DNA of 64,000 nucleotides from Komagataeibacter xylinus (GTDB taxonomy: Bacteria; Pseudomonadota; Alphaproteobacteria; Acetobacterales; Acetobacteraceae), in contig NZ_CP041348.1 in NCBI RefSeq assembly GCF_009834365.1, positions 1,674,501 through 1,738,500 of the forward strand, given 5' to 3'. Shown here one piece after another: positions 63,255 through 64,000 of this stretch. The translations under genes were made by a program, and so were the position numbers. The notes below the pieces were generated by a model. The model saw nothing but the letters and a program-made list of their open reading frames with translations, was not told the DNA's origin and ran no database searches. Position 1 is the first letter of the stretch. Each line of letters opens with the position of its first letter.

Positions 63255-63561
63255 AAGCCTGTTACCTCCCTCGGTAGCGAGGCAGTATGCCATACTTCGC
63301 CATGATGGTGGAAAGGTGACGCAGGGCCTGCCAGCCATGCGGGCGGGGCCAGAACAGGGGGGGGAGTCAAAGTTTTCAGGTGCTGCCCTATTTTAAAAAA
63401 GGCGGCCTTTACGAAGCTTTTTGAAAAATGCTTCACCAAAAACTTTTGATGATTTCCGGGAGAATGAAAACCCGTCAGCCATGGAAATGACTGGCAATCT
63501 GGCAAATCAGGAGAAAAGCCTGTCTTCAGCTGATACGCGCATTGATCTGCGGTAAAGTAGC
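63255..63561. other. Intergenic region between tRNA-Glu and the 62916 gene
   Basis: Apart from cloverleaf copy 12 (63369-63447) I see no gene. The likely promoter of the minus-strand gene would be in 63255-63368, but no clear motif was found. Confidence 0.4.
63369..63447 (+). repeat. Cloverleaf repeat copy 12
   Basis: The outer arms AAAGTTTTCAGGTG and CACCAAAAACTTT pair well. Hairpin 1 is GCTGCC...GGCGGC with a T-G wobble, and hairpin 2 is GAAGCTTTTTGAAAAATGCTTC. This is one of the most complete copies and lies downstream of tRNA-Glu. Confidence 0.9.
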
Positions 63562-63637
63562 TGGCGTCCCGTACGGGATTCGAACCCGTGTTGCCGCCGT
63601 GAAAGGGCGGTGTCCTAGGCCTCTAGACGAACGGGAC
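63562..63637 (-). tRNA. tRNA-Glu(TTC)
   Basis: On the minus strand the acceptor GTCCCGT pairs with ACGGGAC. The D arm contains CGTCTAGAGGCCTAGGAC, the anticodon loop CTTTCAC shows anticodon TTC, and the T arm has GGTTCGAATCC. The 3' CCA is encoded. Confidence 0.97.
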
Positions 63638-63706
63638 TAAAGGCGTGAGCGGTAACTATCCCGCCACGGGGGGCAGGTCAACCCCCAGATGCAAAAAAGA
63701 CTGAAA

Positions 63707-64000
63707 TTATTGAGCGATCGCCACATCGCGGATGAAGAACGTGGCTGATGTCCGCCCGTTCCAGCTCTCCGCCCGCAGCCAGCCCGCAAGGTGCAGCGGG
63801 GGTGTGTCGCGGTCTTCCAGCACCGGGGCGATCGGGCTTTCATTGGCGCGGAATACCAGCGCCTTGAGCCGTGGGCCCCGGCCTTCGCCCTGTAGTGTCA
63901 GGCGCAGGGTGTTGCCCTCGCGCCCGATCCGCTCGGCATAGGCCACGCGCACGCGGGGCAGGGCGATGAGTGGTTCGTCATTGCCCGCGCCAAAGGGGGC
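63707..64000 (-). CDS. recJ: C-terminal end of RecJ exonuclease (partial)
   Basis: The frame runs off the window edge. The 97 visible residues begin APFGAGNDEPLIALP, the typical RecJ PFGxGNxEP motif, followed by the OB-fold C-terminal domain (LRLTLQGEGRGPRLKALVF, LHLAGWLRAESWNGRTSATFFIRDVA). RecJ degrades single-stranded DNA 5' to 3' in repair. The catalytic DHH part lies outside the window. Confidence 0.9.
   Translation of the reverse strand, partial: APFGAGNDEPLIALPRVRVAYAERIGREGNTLRLTLQGEGRGPRLKALVFRANESPIAPVLEDRDTPPLHLAGWLRAESWNGRTSATFFIRDVAIAQ

Overview
The window is chromosomal DNA of a GC-rich alphaproteobacterium, most likely an acetic acid bacterium of the Acetobacteraceae (Komagataeibacter/Gluconacetobacter type). 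This rests on a respiratory D-lactate dehydrogenase next to pyruvate decarboxylase, an OprB porin, a SAM-II riboswitch, a CtrA-type regulator, and the protein style throughout. There is no prophage, transposon or CRISPR array. Nearly all of the sequence is housekeeping or envelope genes.

Layout: 1-7.4 kb holds D-lactate to acetaldehyde metabolism (dld, pdc), a Nudix hydrolase, a phosphotransferase and an OprB porin. 7.6-11.7 kb holds moaB, a DJ-1 protein and a minus-strand metZ-apaG-folE cluster behind a SAM-II riboswitch, then tRNA-Gly(CCC). 12-22 kb is mostly envelope genes: a Mla/MCE lipid transport operon with a PqiC-type lipoprotein, and an overlapping operon of a large MscS channel, a 2-oxoglutarate dioxygenase and an SGNH-like membrane protein. 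22-30.8 kb holds argJ, a parvulin isomerase, secA, yebC and ruvCAB-ybgC. 31-36.1 kb is a complete tolQRAB-pal-cpoB set. 36.1-43 kb holds tilS, ftsH, folP, glmM and thiD.

43-49 kb is the accessory-looking part. It has a CtrA paralogue whose receiver phosphorylation site is naturally changed to Glu, preceded by a perfect TTAA-N7-TTAA box. It also has several small secreted proteins or lipoproteins, a YfdX protein, a 39-residue membrane peptide, dinB and a YezG-like orphan immunity protein. 49-55.4 kb holds a sulfide detoxification pair (type II SQR and a Blh-type MBL protein) divergent from a peroxiredoxin-purU-mntR-DUF763 cluster. 55.5-64 kb holds an ABC exporter, free methionine sulfoxide reductase, a retropepsin-like protein, a KirBac channel, a DEDDh exonuclease, an amidohydrolase, tRNA-Glu and the end of recJ.

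The most striking non-coding signal is a family of about twelve dispersed palindromic elements, each about 75-85 bp. A full copy has an outer stem enclosing two hairpins, which gives a cloverleaf. Nearly all copies lie a few bases after stop codons or at gene 3' ends. Several carry compensating base changes in the stems. I know of no named family that matches them.
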